A stretch of 64,000 nucleotides of DNA from Termitidicoccus mucosus (GTDB taxonomy: Bacteria; Verrucomicrobiota; Verrucomicrobiia; Opitutales; Opitutaceae). The notes under the pieces were generated by a model. That model saw nothing but the letters and a program-made list of their open reading frames with translations, had not been told where the DNA came from and did not search any database. Positions within the stretch are counted from its first letter, which is position 1, and every line of letters starts with the position of its first letter. Below are positions 9,412 through 17,525 of this stretch, in pieces. The stretch spans positions 744,001 through 808,000 of the forward strand of contig NZ_CP109796.1 in NCBI RefSeq assembly GCF_038725785.1, in the 5' to 3' direction. A program made the position numbers and the translations under genes.

Positions 9412-11052
9412 ATGACCCACAATTATGACGTTCTCGTCGTCGGCAGCGGAATCGCGGGGCTGAGCTTCGCACTCAAAGTGGCGCGGGCGGGCCTTTCCGT
9501 GGCATTGCTCACGAAGAAGAACAAGGCCGAGTCCAACACCAATCACGCCCAGGGCGGCATCGCCGTGGTCACGTCGCAAACGGACGATTTCGACTCGCAC
9601 GTGCGCGACACGCTCGTGGCGGGCGACGGTCTGTGCAACGAGCGCGTGGTGCGCGAGATCGTGCAGGACGGCCCGGCGCGCGTGCGCGAACTCATTGAGC
9701 TCGGCCTGGAGTTTTCCCGCGACAAGGCCGGCGCCTTCGAACTCGGGCGCGAGGGCGGGCACAGCGCGCGGCGCATCCTGCACGTGAAGGACATGACCGG
9801 CGCGGCCATCGAGGAGGCGCTGCTGCGCGCGGTGGGATGTGAAAAACGCATCGCGCTGTTCGAGCATTTCTTTGCCATTGATGTCGTCACGACCTCAAAG
9901 CTCGCCGGGCGGGCGGCGCGCCGCGGACCGAACCGTGTCGCCGGGCTTTATGCGCTCAACGTCCGCGCGGGGCGCGTGGAGACCTTTCGCGCTCCGGTGG
10001 TAATGCTGTCCACCGGCGGCGCGGGCCAGGTTTACCGCTACACGACCAACCCCGACATCGCGACCGGCGACGGCATCGCGATGGCGTGGCGCGCGGGCGT
10101 GGAGGTGCGCAACATGGAGTTCACGCAATTTCACCCGACCGCGCTTTACTCGCCCGAGGGCGGGCGCTTCCTCATCAGCGAGGCGGTGCGCGGCGAGGGC
10201 GCGGTGCTGCGCAATGCATCGGGCGAGGCGTTCATGTCGCGCTATCACGAGATGGCCGATCTCGCGCCGCGCGACATCGTGGCGCGCGCCATCGACACCG
10301 AGATGAAGACCTCCGGCGCCCCCTGTGTGCACCTCGACATCACGCACAAAAGCCGCGCCTTCCTGCGCGCGCGTTTTCCGCGGATCTTCGAAACCTGCCT
10401 CGGCCTCGGCATCGACATCGGCAAACAGATGATCCCCGTCGTGCCCGCCGCGCATTACACCTGCGGCGGAGTGGCGACCAGCCTGTCCGCCGAGACCAGC
10501 CTGCCCGGCCTCTACGCCTGCGGCGAGGTGGCCTGCACCGGCCTGCATGGTGCCAACCGCCTCGCCAGCAATTCGTTGCTCGAGGCCGTCGTGCTCGCGC
10601 ATCGCGGCGCGGAGTCGGTGCGCGCGTATCTGGAAAACAGCCACGCGCTCGCTCCACGCGGACGAACCCGGGCGGGGACGCGCGATTCCCTGGACATCCC
10701 CGCCTGGAAGGACCTCGGCGGCGGCGACGTGGACGAGCGCGTGGTCATCACGCACAACTGGGACGAGCTTCGCAGCGCTATGTGGGACTACGTGGGCATC
10801 GTGCGCACGACAAAACGCCTCGAGCGCGCCCGCCGCCGCGTGGCGAACCTCGCCCGCGAGGTGGACGAGTATTATTGGAATTTTTCGGTGGACACGCGCC
10901 TGCTGGAATTGCGCAACTTGGTGCAGGTGGCGCGGCTCGTCGTCGCCTGCGCCCGCCAGCGCAAGGAAAGCCGCGGACTGCACTCCATCGTGGACTTCCC
11001 CAAAAAACTGAAAACGGCGCGCGATTCGCGGATGCGCAAAACCACCGCGTGA
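9412..11052 (+). CDS. nadB: L-aspartate oxidase
   Basis: A 546-residue FAD enzyme of the succinate dehydrogenase/fumarate reductase flavoprotein family. It oxidises L-aspartate to iminoaspartate, the first step of de novo NAD synthesis. The dinucleotide-binding GSGIAGLS lies near residue 11. NTNHAQGGIAVV, GREGGHSARRILH, QFHPTALYSPEGGRFLISEAVRGEGA and HYTCGGVATSL are NadB signatures. The C-terminal three-helix segment (WDYVGIVRTTKRL) is complete. NadA, its usual partner, is not in this window. The ATG at 9412 starts right at the FAD-binding strand. Confidence 0.96.
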   Translation: MTHNYDVLVVGSGIAGLSFALKVARAGLSVALLTKKNKAESNTNHAQGGIAVVTSQTDDFDSHVRDTLVAGDGLCNERVVREIVQDGPARVRELIELGLEFSRDKAGAFELGREGGHSARRILHVKDMTGAAIEEALLRAVGCEKRIALFEHFFAIDVVTTSKLAGRAARRGPNRVAGLYALNVRAGRVETFRAPVVMLSTGGAGQVYRYTTNPDIATGDGIAMAWRAGVEVRNMEFTQFHPTALYSPEGGRFLISEAVRGEGAVLRNASGEAFMSRYHEMADLAPRDIVARAIDTEMKTSGAPCVHLDITHKSRAFLRARFPRIFETCLGLGIDIGKQMIPVVPAAHYTCGGVATSLSAETSLPGLYACGEVACTGLHGANRLASNSLLEAVVLAHRGAESVRAYLENSHALAPRGRTRAGTRDSLDIPAWKDLGGGDVDERVVITHNWDELRSAMWDYVGIVRTTKRLERARRRVANLAREVDEYYWNFSVDTRLLELRNLVQVARLVVACARQRKESRGLHSIVDFPKKLKTARDSRMRKTTA

Positions 11053-11100
11053 TACGCGGGGCGGTTGAAAGGTCGGATTGGGACGATTGAAATCGCCTCC

Positions 11101-11247
11101 AATCGACTTATACCATTTCCGAACGAAATTTATATTTTGGTAGGGCGAGGCGTCCCGCCGAGCCGTGGGGCAGCAACGGCTCGGCGGGACGCCTCGCCCT
11201 ATTTTGATAAGCCTAAAAATGATTCAGAAATGGTTATTGAGTCGATT
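11101..11247 (+). repeat. family B palindrome, MITE-like copy B1
   Basis: The GC-rich core arms 11141-11165 and 11177-11201 (TAGGGCGAGGCGTCCCGCCG...) are perfect 25-bp complements. Outside them a second pair of inverted repeats runs from AATCGACTTATACCATTTCC (from 11101) to its degenerate complement ending at 11247, about 33 nt each side. Core plus outer inverted repeats without an ORF is the structure of a MITE. It fills the spacer after nadB, starting 48 nt past the stop. Confidence 0.85.
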
Positions 11248-11310
11248 ATGCCGCCCCAACCCGGCGCCGCCGGGGATTGACGGCGGCGGATTCATGGGAA
11301 TTCTGGTTTT

Positions 11311-12219
11311 ATGATGCGCAAGTATCGTTTCTTTATAATTGGGGTCGGGTATCGCTTGATGTTGGGAATGGCAGTGGTGGTCGCGGGTTTGCTGGCCGGG
11401 GGTTGCGGTAAAAAGGAGCCTGCGCATCCGGCAGCTTTTTTGATTCCAGCGGATGATGCGAGTTTTGAAAAACTGGAGCGACGCGGCGCGGGATGGGATG
11501 TCGTGCCGTCGGGTCGCGATGTTTCGCTGCCCGACGGCGTGCGCGCGCACTTGGTCCCGGCCGGGGGCGGAACCGGCACCACGCTGGCGGGACCGGCAAA
11601 GCTGAGTCATGAAGTGCCGCCGCCGGACAAGTTCGATGCCTTGGCATCGCCGCTGCCCGACCTAGCTTCGTGGACGTATTCCGGGAAAACCGAACGCGCG
11701 GGCACCGTGCATGTGACCTCGCCGTTTGGCGTGACCCGTTTCACCGCGCCGGAAATCAACTGGGTGGCAGAGGCCGGGATTAATTATGATGTGGTCGTGG
11801 TCGATCTTGACGACCCGGACGTGCGCTGGGCGTCGGTGCGGGTACGGCCTCCGCTGGCGTTTGCGAAGCTGGAGTCCGCCCGGGGAGTCAAGGAACTGCG
11901 CGCCGACCGGTTATACGCGGTGGCGGTGCGCGAGGCGGGCAGCGATATCGAGGTGGGGTTGATGCGGTTTCTCGTGACGGCGGATGCGGACGACACACCG
12001 TCGCCCGACTCTCCCGATGCGCTGTTGCTGGAAGCGGCGGCGGCGATGGCGAAGAAGCCGACCCGCACCGGCGACGCGTGGCTGGCCTTGTCGCGCCTGC
12101 CCGAAAAATGGGCCGGACTGGAACTGGCGCTGCGACTGCGACTGCTGGTTGCGGCGGAACTGGGCCTGGCCGGCGAAGTGGCGGCAACACAGGCCAGGCT
12201 CGGCGCGCGGACAAAATAG
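11311..12219 (+). CDS. hypothetical lipoprotein
   Basis: A 302-residue protein with a hydrophobic N-terminus ending in LLAGGC (cysteine about residue 33), a good lipobox, so it should be lipid-anchored. The mature part has no cysteine-rich or catalytic motif that I recognise. It is rich in beta-type alternation (ADRLYAVAVREAGSDIEVGLMRF) followed by an Ala/Leu-rich helical tail (about 240-300) that may hold a few TPR-like helices. It stands alone between nadB and an ECF sigma factor gene on the same strand. Co-regulation with the sigma factor is possible but not shown. Confidence 0.8.
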   Translation: MMRKYRFFIIGVGYRLMLGMAVVVAGLLAGGCGKKEPAHPAAFLIPADDASFEKLERRGAGWDVVPSGRDVSLPDGVRAHLVPAGGGTGTTLAGPAKLSHEVPPPDKFDALASPLPDLASWTYSGKTERAGTVHVTSPFGVTRFTAPEINWVAEAGINYDVVVVDLDDPDVRWASVRVRPPLAFAKLESARGVKELRADRLYAVAVREAGSDIEVGLMRFLVTADADDTPSPDSPDALLLEAAAAMAKKPTRTGDAWLALSRLPEKWAGLELALRLRLLVAAELGLAGEVAATQARLGARTK

Positions 12220-12327
12220 ACGGGGTGCAGAATCGCCCCTAAACAGGTCACTCGAAATTTTTTTTAATAAATCTCCGGTTCATTCGTTTATCCGGCAACA
12301 GGTCACACTCAAAACCCTTATGACCCA

Positions 12328-12867
12328 ATGAACCAGGAGCCCGTCTATGAAAAAAGCAAGGATGACGCCGGGAATTTCATTCCGTCCGTGGTGGCGGAGC
12401 ATCAGGGCGCGCTCACGCGTTACGCGGCGCGCCTGCTTGGCGGCGATGCCGACCGGGCGCGCGATGTCGTGCAGGACACATTTGTCCGCCTCATGGCCCA
12501 GCCCCGCGAGGGCGTGGACGGCCACCTCGCCGAATGGCTTTTCACCGTCTGCCGCCACCGCGCGCTCGACGTGCTGCGAAAGGAGGGGCGCATGAAACGC
12601 TTTGACGAGGGGCAGGCCGAGCGCGTGACTGCGGTCGAACCGCGGCCGGGCCGCGCGCTGGAGCAGGCCGAGGAGCAGGCGGCGCTGCTGCGGCTCATCG
12701 ACGGACTGCCCGCAAACCAGCAGGAGGTCATTCGCCTGAAATTCCAGAATGGTTTCAGTTACAAGGAAATAAGCCGCATCACCGCGCTCTCGGTCAACCA
12801 TGTGGGCGTGCTGATTCACAACGCCGTCAAACGCCTGCGCGCCGACTTTGCCGCGCAGCAATCATAA
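12328..12867 (+). CDS. ECF-type RNA polymerase sigma factor
   Basis: A 179-residue sigma-70 family regulator. Region 2 is seen at about 28-75 (LTRYAARLLGGDADRARDVV, QDTFVRLM, EWLFTVCRHRALDVLRKEGR). Region 4, with its helix-turn-helix, is at about 120-172 (LPANQQEVIRLKFQNGFSYK, EISRITALSVNHVGVLI). Regions 1 and 3 are absent, which defines an ECF factor. The next gene starts 36 nt downstream and has an N-terminus like an anti-sigma factor, so the two probably form a sigma/anti-sigma pair. The ATG follows another ATG eight bases upstream in a different frame. Confidence 0.93.
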   Translation: MNQEPVYEKSKDDAGNFIPSVVAEHQGALTRYAARLLGGDADRARDVVQDTFVRLMAQPREGVDGHLAEWLFTVCRHRALDVLRKEGRMKRFDEGQAERVTAVEPRPGRALEQAEEQAALLRLIDGLPANQQEVIRLKFQNGFSYKEISRITALSVNHVGVLIHNAVKRLRADFAAQQS

Positions 12868-12903
12868 ACGCGGGAGCGAAACGAAAACCAGGAGACGAAA
12901 CAC

Positions 12904-15039
12904 ATGAGCAACGAAAACAAACCCGATTTTTCCGAAAACCAGGACAACCACACCGGCCACCTCGACGATCCTCGCCTGACCGCCTACGCGCTGGGCGAGA
13001 TGGACATGGATGAACGCGCCGCGTTCGAAGCCGAGGTGCACGACGATGCCGCCGCGCAAGCCGCGCTCGCCGAAATCCGCGCGCTGGCCGGCGACCTGCG
13101 CGCCGCCCTTGCCACCGAGCCCGTGAACGGGAGCGCGGGCATTCCTGCCCGCGAATCCGCTCGCGACATCGCGGACAGGAATGTCCGCGCCCCCGAAAGT
13201 GTGCCGAACATCTTGCCCGTGCTTGGCGTCCTCGACGGCGGCGCGGCTGACGTGGACGAGGTCGCGCACGAGCGGGAACGCCAGCGCGAACGCGAGGATG
13301 ATCCGTATAGGCGGAGACGCCGCCGTTTTCCTTATTTCCTCGTATCCGGCTTGGCGGCGGCATGTTTCGCAGTGTTTTTCTTTGCGCGTGTTTTGCCGCA
13401 GCAACGCGGATTTGAGTTGGAGAGAAGGGCACAACTGGAGGCGACTGTGGCCGAGCGGAGGCGCGCGGCAAACGAGATGAGGGCAAGAGTATATGGGGAA
13501 GCCTTGATAGCTTCTGAAACCCGGAGAGTGGCACGCGAGGCCAGAGGGCCGGAAGAGACAGCTCCAAGCGCGCCATCGTTCGCCGGGTATCATAACACCG
13601 AATCCTACGCCCATCAGCCGGACAGCCGTTTCTCCCGCGTGGCCGATGCGCCCGTCTCAACCTTCGCGGCGGACGTGGACACGGCCAGTTACACCAATGT
13701 CCGGCGTTTCCTCGACGGCGGACGCCTGCCGCCGCCCGACGCCGTGCATGTCGAGGAACTGGTCAACTATTTCCCCTACGACTACGCGCCGCCGCCGCGC
13801 GACAGCGAAGCGCCGTTTGCCGCCTCTATGGAGGTCGCCGCCGCGCCATGGAATCCCGCGCACCGGCTCGTGCGCATCGGCATCAAAGGCCGCGAACTCG
13901 ACGCCGCCACACGCCCGCCCGTGAGCCTCGTTTTTCTGCTCGATGTCTCCGGCTCGATGGACGAGCCCAACAAGCTTCCGCTCGTGAAGGACGCCATGCG
14001 CATGCTGCTCGACACGCTCCGGCCCGACGACCGCGTGGCCATCGTCACCTACGCGGGCTCGTCGGGGCTGGCGCTGCCCTCCACGCCCGCGTCGAAAAAG
14101 CGCGACATCCTCGCGGCGCTCGACGCGCTGCGGGCGGAAGGCTCGACCAACGGTGCGATGGGCATCCAGCTCGCCTACGATGTCGCCAAGGCCAACTTCA
14201 TCGAGGGCGGCGCGAACCGCGTCGTCCTCTGCACCGACGGCGACTTCAATGTCGGCGTCACCAACGACGGCGACCTCACCCGGCTCATCGAGGAGAAGGC
14301 GCGCTCCGGCGTGTTTCTCACCGTGCTCGGCTTCGGCATGGGCAATTACAAGAACTCGAAACTCGAACTTTTGGCTAACAAGGGCAACGGCCAGCACGGC
14401 TACATCGACTCGCGCATGGAGGCGCGGCGGATGCTCGTCGAGCAGGCGGGCGCGACGCTCGTCACCATCGCGAAAGACGTGAAGCTGCAAGTCGAGTTCA
14501 ACCCGGCGGCGGCGCAGTCGTATCGGTTGATCGGATACGAAAACCGCCGGCTCGCCCGCGAGGATTTCAACAACGACAAGGTGGACGCCGGCGAGATCGG
14601 CGCGGGACACACCGTGACGGCGCTCTACGAGGTCGTGCCCCTTGGCGCGGATGACGGCGCGGCCGCGGCCCCCGGCGTGCCGCCGGTCGAGCCGCTGAAA
14701 TACCAGATCGCCGCGCCGCAGCTCGCCAACCTGGAGCTGGCGAGCGAATTGCTGACGCTGAAAATCCGTTTCAAGGCTCCCTCGGCGGACCAAAGCGAGA
14801 TGCTGGAGTTTACGCTGGAAAACTCGTCACGGGGATTTGCCGAGGCGAGCCGTGATTTCAAGTTCGCCTCGGCCGTGGCGGCGTTCGGCATGGTGCTGCG
14901 CGACTCGCCGGACAAGGCCGGCGCGGATTACGACAAGCTGCTCGACTGGGCCGAAAGCGGCCTCGGTCCCGATGCCGACGGGCGCCGCCACGAGTTTCTG
15001 AGCCTCGTCCGCCGGGCGAGGGAAATCGCGGTGAATTGA
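12904..15039 (+). CDS. membrane-anchored von Willebrand factor A protein with anti-sigma-like N-terminus
   Basis: A 711-residue protein. Residues 20-70 (DDPRLTAYALGEMDMDERAA...) resemble the cytoplasmic head of anti-sigma factors but have no His/Cys zinc motif. One transmembrane helix lies at about 143-164. A YfbK-type N-terminal domain follows (FAADVDTASYTNVRRFLDGG), then a VWA domain with MIDAS DVSGSMD at 347-353 and a C-terminal DUF3520-like region. Topology would put the VWA domain outside the cytoplasm. Known family members (YfbK type) are uncharacterised. It has a real Shine-Dalgarno sequence (AGGAG, 12889-12893), unlike most genes here. A 68-nt palindrome (13128-13195) lies in frame inside the linker coding for residues 75-98. 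Confidence 0.9.
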   Translation: MSNENKPDFSENQDNHTGHLDDPRLTAYALGEMDMDERAAFEAEVHDDAAAQAALAEIRALAGDLRAALATEPVNGSAGIPARESARDIADRNVRAPESVPNILPVLGVLDGGAADVDEVAHERERQREREDDPYRRRRRRFPYFLVSGLAAACFAVFFFARVLPQQRGFELERRAQLEATVAERRRAANEMRARVYGEALIASETRRVAREARGPEETAPSAPSFAGYHNTESYAHQPDSRFSRVADAPVSTFAADVDTASYTNVRRFLDGGRLPPPDAVHVEELVNYFPYDYAPPPRDSEAPFAASMEVAAAPWNPAHRLVRIGIKGRELDAATRPPVSLVFLLDVSGSMDEPNKLPLVKDAMRMLLDTLRPDDRVAIVTYAGSSGLALPSTPASKKRDILAALDALRAEGSTNGAMGIQLAYDVAKANFIEGGANRVVLCTDGDFNVGVTNDGDLTRLIEEKARSGVFLTVLGFGMGNYKNSKLELLANKGNGQHGYIDSRMEARRMLVEQAGATLVTIAKDVKLQVEFNPAAAQSYRLIGYENRRLAREDFNNDKVDAGEIGAGHTVTALYEVVPLGADDGAAAAPGVPPVEPLKYQIAAPQLANLELASELLTLKIRFKAPSADQSEMLEFTLENSSRGFAEASRDFKFASAVAAFGMVLRDSPDKAGADYDKLLDWAESGLGPDADGRRHEFLSLVRRAREIAVN
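13128..13195 (+). repeat. family K palindrome inside the coding sequence
   Basis: Arms 13128-13153 and 13170-13195 match at 23 of 26 positions (words GCGGGCATTCCTGCCCGCG and GCGGACAGGAATGTCCGCGC). Each arm is itself a short palindrome around CATTCCTG or CAGGAATG. The element is translated as part of the flexible stretch between the anti-sigma-like head and the transmembrane helix. A similar short palindrome, CGGACAGGCATGTCCG, occurs at about 32555 in non-coding DNA. This resembles the in-frame palindromic elements described in Rickettsia; it does not disrupt the gene. Confidence 0.75.
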
Positions 15040-15168
15040 GGGCGCCTTGAAATGCCGTCAGGCAGGGGGCCGACACAAGAGCGGGCACTGAATGGCGTTT
15101 AGATAAGAGAGACGCTTGCGCAAGGAGGGGCGGCGTCCCGCCGCCCGACGAGGCGAAAGCCTCGCCCG

Positions 15169-15624
15169 TTAGGACCTGTTAGCACTATTGAGGAGTAGCC
15201 AAGAGAGAGCGAAGGAGACGAAAGAGCGGAAGAGGACATCGAGCTTGTCGTAGCGGGTGAAGACGCGACGGAAGCCCTTGATGCGGCGGAAGAGGCGCTC
15301 GACGTGGTTGCGCTGGCGGTAAAGTGCCTGGTTGAGTTTCCAGGGTTTTCGACGCAACGGGTTGGGCGGGACGACAGGCTTGAAGCCGAGCAGGCAGGCC
15401 AAGCCGCGGGTTTCGTTGCCTTCGTAGGCCATGTCCATGGCCAGGGCGCATCCATGCCTCGGGCATCCCAACTCGCCAATCAGCTCGCGTCCCTCGGGTC
15501 CGTCGCCGTTCTGCCCGGGCGAGAGGCGGAAGCCGAGGGCATGGACATCATTCGCGGCAGCCAGATGAATCTTGGTGTTCCGGCCTCCTCGTGATTTGCC
15601 GATCGCCTGAGGCCCGTTTTTTTC
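15169..15624 (-). CDS. IS5-family transposase, downstream frame (OrfB, expressed by frameshift)
   Basis: Continuation of the transposase after a -1 shift at the A AAA AAA run. Residues GPQAIGKSRGGRNTKIHLAA follow the slip. The second catalytic Asp is in ALAMDMAYEGNETR, and the Glu is in RNHVERLFRRIKGFRRVFTR, the YREK-like signature of IS5 DDE transposases. The stop codon TAA (complement of 15169-15171) appears to be completed by the flanking TA target sequence rather than by the IS itself. Start given is the codon at the slip site; it has no initiator of its own. Confidence 0.82.
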   Translation of the reverse strand, partial: EKNGPQAIGKSRGGRNTKIHLAAANDVHALGFRLSPGQNGDGPEGRELIGELGCPRHGCALAMDMAYEGNETRGLACLLGFKPVVPPNPLRRKPWKLNQALYRQRNHVERLFRRIKGFRRVFTRYDKLDVLFRSFVSFALSWLLLNSANRS

Positions 15625-15995
15625 TCCGCCCCGGTCCCATCGGGGTGGACCTTCACGCTGGTACTGTCCAGCGACACCACCTTCAGCTCCAGATGCACCA
15701 GCCCTTCCTTCTGCAGCCGCTCGAACACCCGGTCCCATACTCCGCTTTTGCTCCAGCGATTCATCCGCGTGTAGATCGTGTGCCAGTTCCCAAACCTCTC
15801 CGGCAATCTCCTCCATTTGCACCCGTTCTCCGCCACATACAGCACCCCGTTTAGAAAGCTCAGCACATCAATGCTCACATTGCCCCGCTCCACCGGCAGG
15901 CTGTCCTTGATTCTCTCCAGGTGTTCCTTCGTCAGTTCCATTCCCCTCCTCATACGCATAAATCACCGTCAAGTGCAATTAATGTTAACACGCCC
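15172..15995 (-). mobile_element. IS5-family insertion sequence (IS427-like, two overlapping frames)
   Basis: An element of about 824 bp. Its ends, GGACCTGTTAGCACTA and (complement of the right end) GGGCGTGTTAACATTA, match at most positions and form the terminal inverted repeats. TA dinucleotides flank both ends, suggesting a short TA-type target duplication; the exact boundary is uncertain by one or two bases. The transposase is encoded on the minus strand in two frames joined at an A7 slippage run (15617-15623). The DDE residues are all present, so the element looks intact. It inserted into the loop of a palindromic repeat. Confidence 0.88.
15480..15941 (-). CDS. IS5-family transposase, upstream frame (OrfA)
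   Basis: A 153-residue frame starting MELTKEHLERI with a strong Shine-Dalgarno sequence (AGGAGGGGA) directly upstream. It carries the N-terminal DUF4096-type domain (FLNGVLYVAENGCKWRRLP, GNWHTIYTRMNRWSKSGVW) and the first catalytic aspartate in VVSLDSTSVKVHPDG. After GAEKK the frame leaves the transposase homology and continues out of phase to a stop at 15480. The full transposase needs a -1 shift on the A7 run. Confidence 0.85.
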   Translation of the reverse strand: MELTKEHLERIKDSLPVERGNVSIDVLSFLNGVLYVAENGCKWRRLPERFGNWHTIYTRMNRWSKSGVWDRVFERLQKEGLVHLELKVVSLDSTSVKVHPDGTGAEKKTGLRRSANHEEAGTPRFIWLPRMMSMPSASASRPGRTATDPRDAS

Positions 15996-16162
15996 TAGCG
16001 CGTGGTTTATCGAGATCGAGGCACGACGGGCACGCGTTCCGCGTGTCGGGCGGCGGGACGCCGCCCCTCCTTGCCGGCACCGGAAGCATGCCACGGCAAT
16101 TTGCTTAACGGCAAAAGCCAGGATGGATTTGCCCGCGCCGCCCGTTGCCGGCATGATGGCTG

Positions 16163-17389
16163 ATGAAAATCTCCATCATGCCCGCCGCCCGAATTTCCCT
16201 GTTTCGATCTCTTCCTTTTCGCGTTCTGGTTGCTGTTTTCGGCGTTCACATCACCGGCGCCGCCGCGCCTGCCGCCCAGCCGGCGCTTCCGGCCTTCGAT
16301 CTCGCCGCGCACGAGGCACCGCGCGTCACCCGGCTCGTCGGGACTGCGCTCAAGAAGAAACCGCGCACCATCACGAGCGTCGTCAACCCGCGCAGCGCGG
16401 GCGGGGTGCATGACTTTTCATCCGAGGGCGATTATTGGTGGCCCGACCCGGCCAATCCGGACGGCCCCTACATCCAGCGCGACGGATTGAGCAACCCGGA
16501 CAACTTCGTCGCGCACCGCCGGCTCCTGATCGCGTTTTCGCGCGATGTGGCCGCGCTCGCCGCCGCCTACAAGCTGACGCGCGACGAGCGTTATGCCGCG
16601 GCGGCGGCCCGGCATCTCCGCGCGTGGTTTGTCGGGCCCTCGACGCGCATGAACCCGAGCCTGCTTTACTCGCAAGCGATCAAAGGCCGCGCCACCGGGC
16701 GCTCCATCGGTCTGATCGACACGCTGCACCTGTGCGAAGTCGCGCTGGCCGCCGAGACACTGCGCGGCGCGCAGTCGTATTCAAAAAACGATGACACGGC
16801 GGTCACGGGCTGGTTCCGCGACTACCTGCACTGGATGCGCACGCATGCCTATGGAATCGAGGAGAGCGAGGCGAAGAACAACCACGGCACCTGCTGGACA
16901 TTGCAAGCCGCGTGTTTCGCCACGCTGACCGGCGACGCCGGGACGCTCGCGCTTTGCCGGCGGCGGCTGAAGGAAATCCATCTGCCGGACCAGATGGCGG
17001 CCGACGGGAGTTTCCCGTTGGAGCTCAGGCGCACGAAGCCCTATGGCTACTCGATCTTCAACCTCGATGTGATGACCGCGCTCGGGCAGATACTGGGCGC
17101 GCCCGGCGAAAACCTCATCACGTGGGAACTGCCCGACGGGCGCAGTCTCGCGCGAGGCATCGCCTGGCTCGCGCCCTGTCTCGCGGACAAATCGAAGTGG
17201 CCGCTCAAGCCGGATGTGATGTATTGGGACGACTGGCCCGTGCGTCAGCCCGCGCTGCTTTTCGGCGCGCTGGCCGCGGGCAGGGCGGACTGGCTTGAGA
17301 TTTGGAAAAAACTCGATCCCGACCCCGAGGTCGAGGAAGTGCAGCGCAATTTCCCCATCCGGCAGCCGGTGCTTTGGGTGCGGCAGTGA
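16163..17389 (+). CDS. secreted alginate lyase-family polysaccharide lyase
   Basis: A 408-residue protein with a hydrophobic N-terminal segment (about 11-33, ending near ITGAAA), probably a signal peptide for export. The rest matches the alpha-barrel alginate-lyase family: GDYWWPDPANPDGPYIQRDG, NPSLLYSQAIKGRATGRSIG, and the conserved Asn-Asn-His in KNNHGTCW (239-241), the catalytic region of PL5-like enzymes, then PYGYSIFNLD. It should cleave an acidic polysaccharide by beta-elimination; the substrate may not be alginate. A second in-frame ATG lies at 16178. It stands alone and converges on the transglutaminase gene. Confidence 0.88.
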   Translation: MKISIMPAARISLFRSLPFRVLVAVFGVHITGAAAPAAQPALPAFDLAAHEAPRVTRLVGTALKKKPRTITSVVNPRSAGGVHDFSSEGDYWWPDPANPDGPYIQRDGLSNPDNFVAHRRLLIAFSRDVAALAAAYKLTRDERYAAAAARHLRAWFVGPSTRMNPSLLYSQAIKGRATGRSIGLIDTLHLCEVALAAETLRGAQSYSKNDDTAVTGWFRDYLHWMRTHAYGIEESEAKNNHGTCWTLQAACFATLTGDAGTLALCRRRLKEIHLPDQMAADGSFPLELRRTKPYGYSIFNLDVMTALGQILGAPGENLITWELPDGRSLARGIAWLAPCLADKSKWPLKPDVMYWDDWPVRQPALLFGALAAGRADWLEIWKKLDPDPEVEEVQRNFPIRQPVLWVRQ

Positions 17390-17410
17390 AGCCAGCATTT
17401 TGCTTGGCTT

Positions 17411-17478
17411 CGTGGAGGGACGGCCTCCGTGCCGTCCGCTTCGGAGCAGATGGACGGCACGGAGGCCGTCCCTCCACG
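17411..17478 (+). repeat. family D hairpin D1
   Basis: Perfect 27-bp arms 17411-17437 and 17452-17478 (CGTGGAGGGACGGCCTCCGT...) around a 14-nt loop GCTTCGGAGCAGAT. It sits between convergent genes, 22 nt after the lyase stop and 48 nt before the transglutaminase stop. Copy D2 at 58752 has nearly the same loop. The stem would make a strong bidirectional RNA hairpin, but there is no adjacent T-tract. Confidence 0.9.
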
Positions 17479-17525
17479 GGGCCGAATCCGATTCTTTCGG
17501 GACCTCGGCAAAACCGCGGGGCAAT

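Larger units (their letters stand above)
15121..16073 (+). repeat. family C hairpin split by the IS element
   Basis: Arms 15121-15148 (CAAGGAGGGGCGGCGTCCCG...) and 16046-16073 are perfect 28-bp reverse complements, but they lie about 900 nt apart because the IS5 element sits between them. Without the IS the loop would be about 75 nt. A smaller hairpin, GCGAGGC-GAAA-GCCTCGC, lies in the left part of the loop, built from the same words as family B. Confidence 0.85.
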
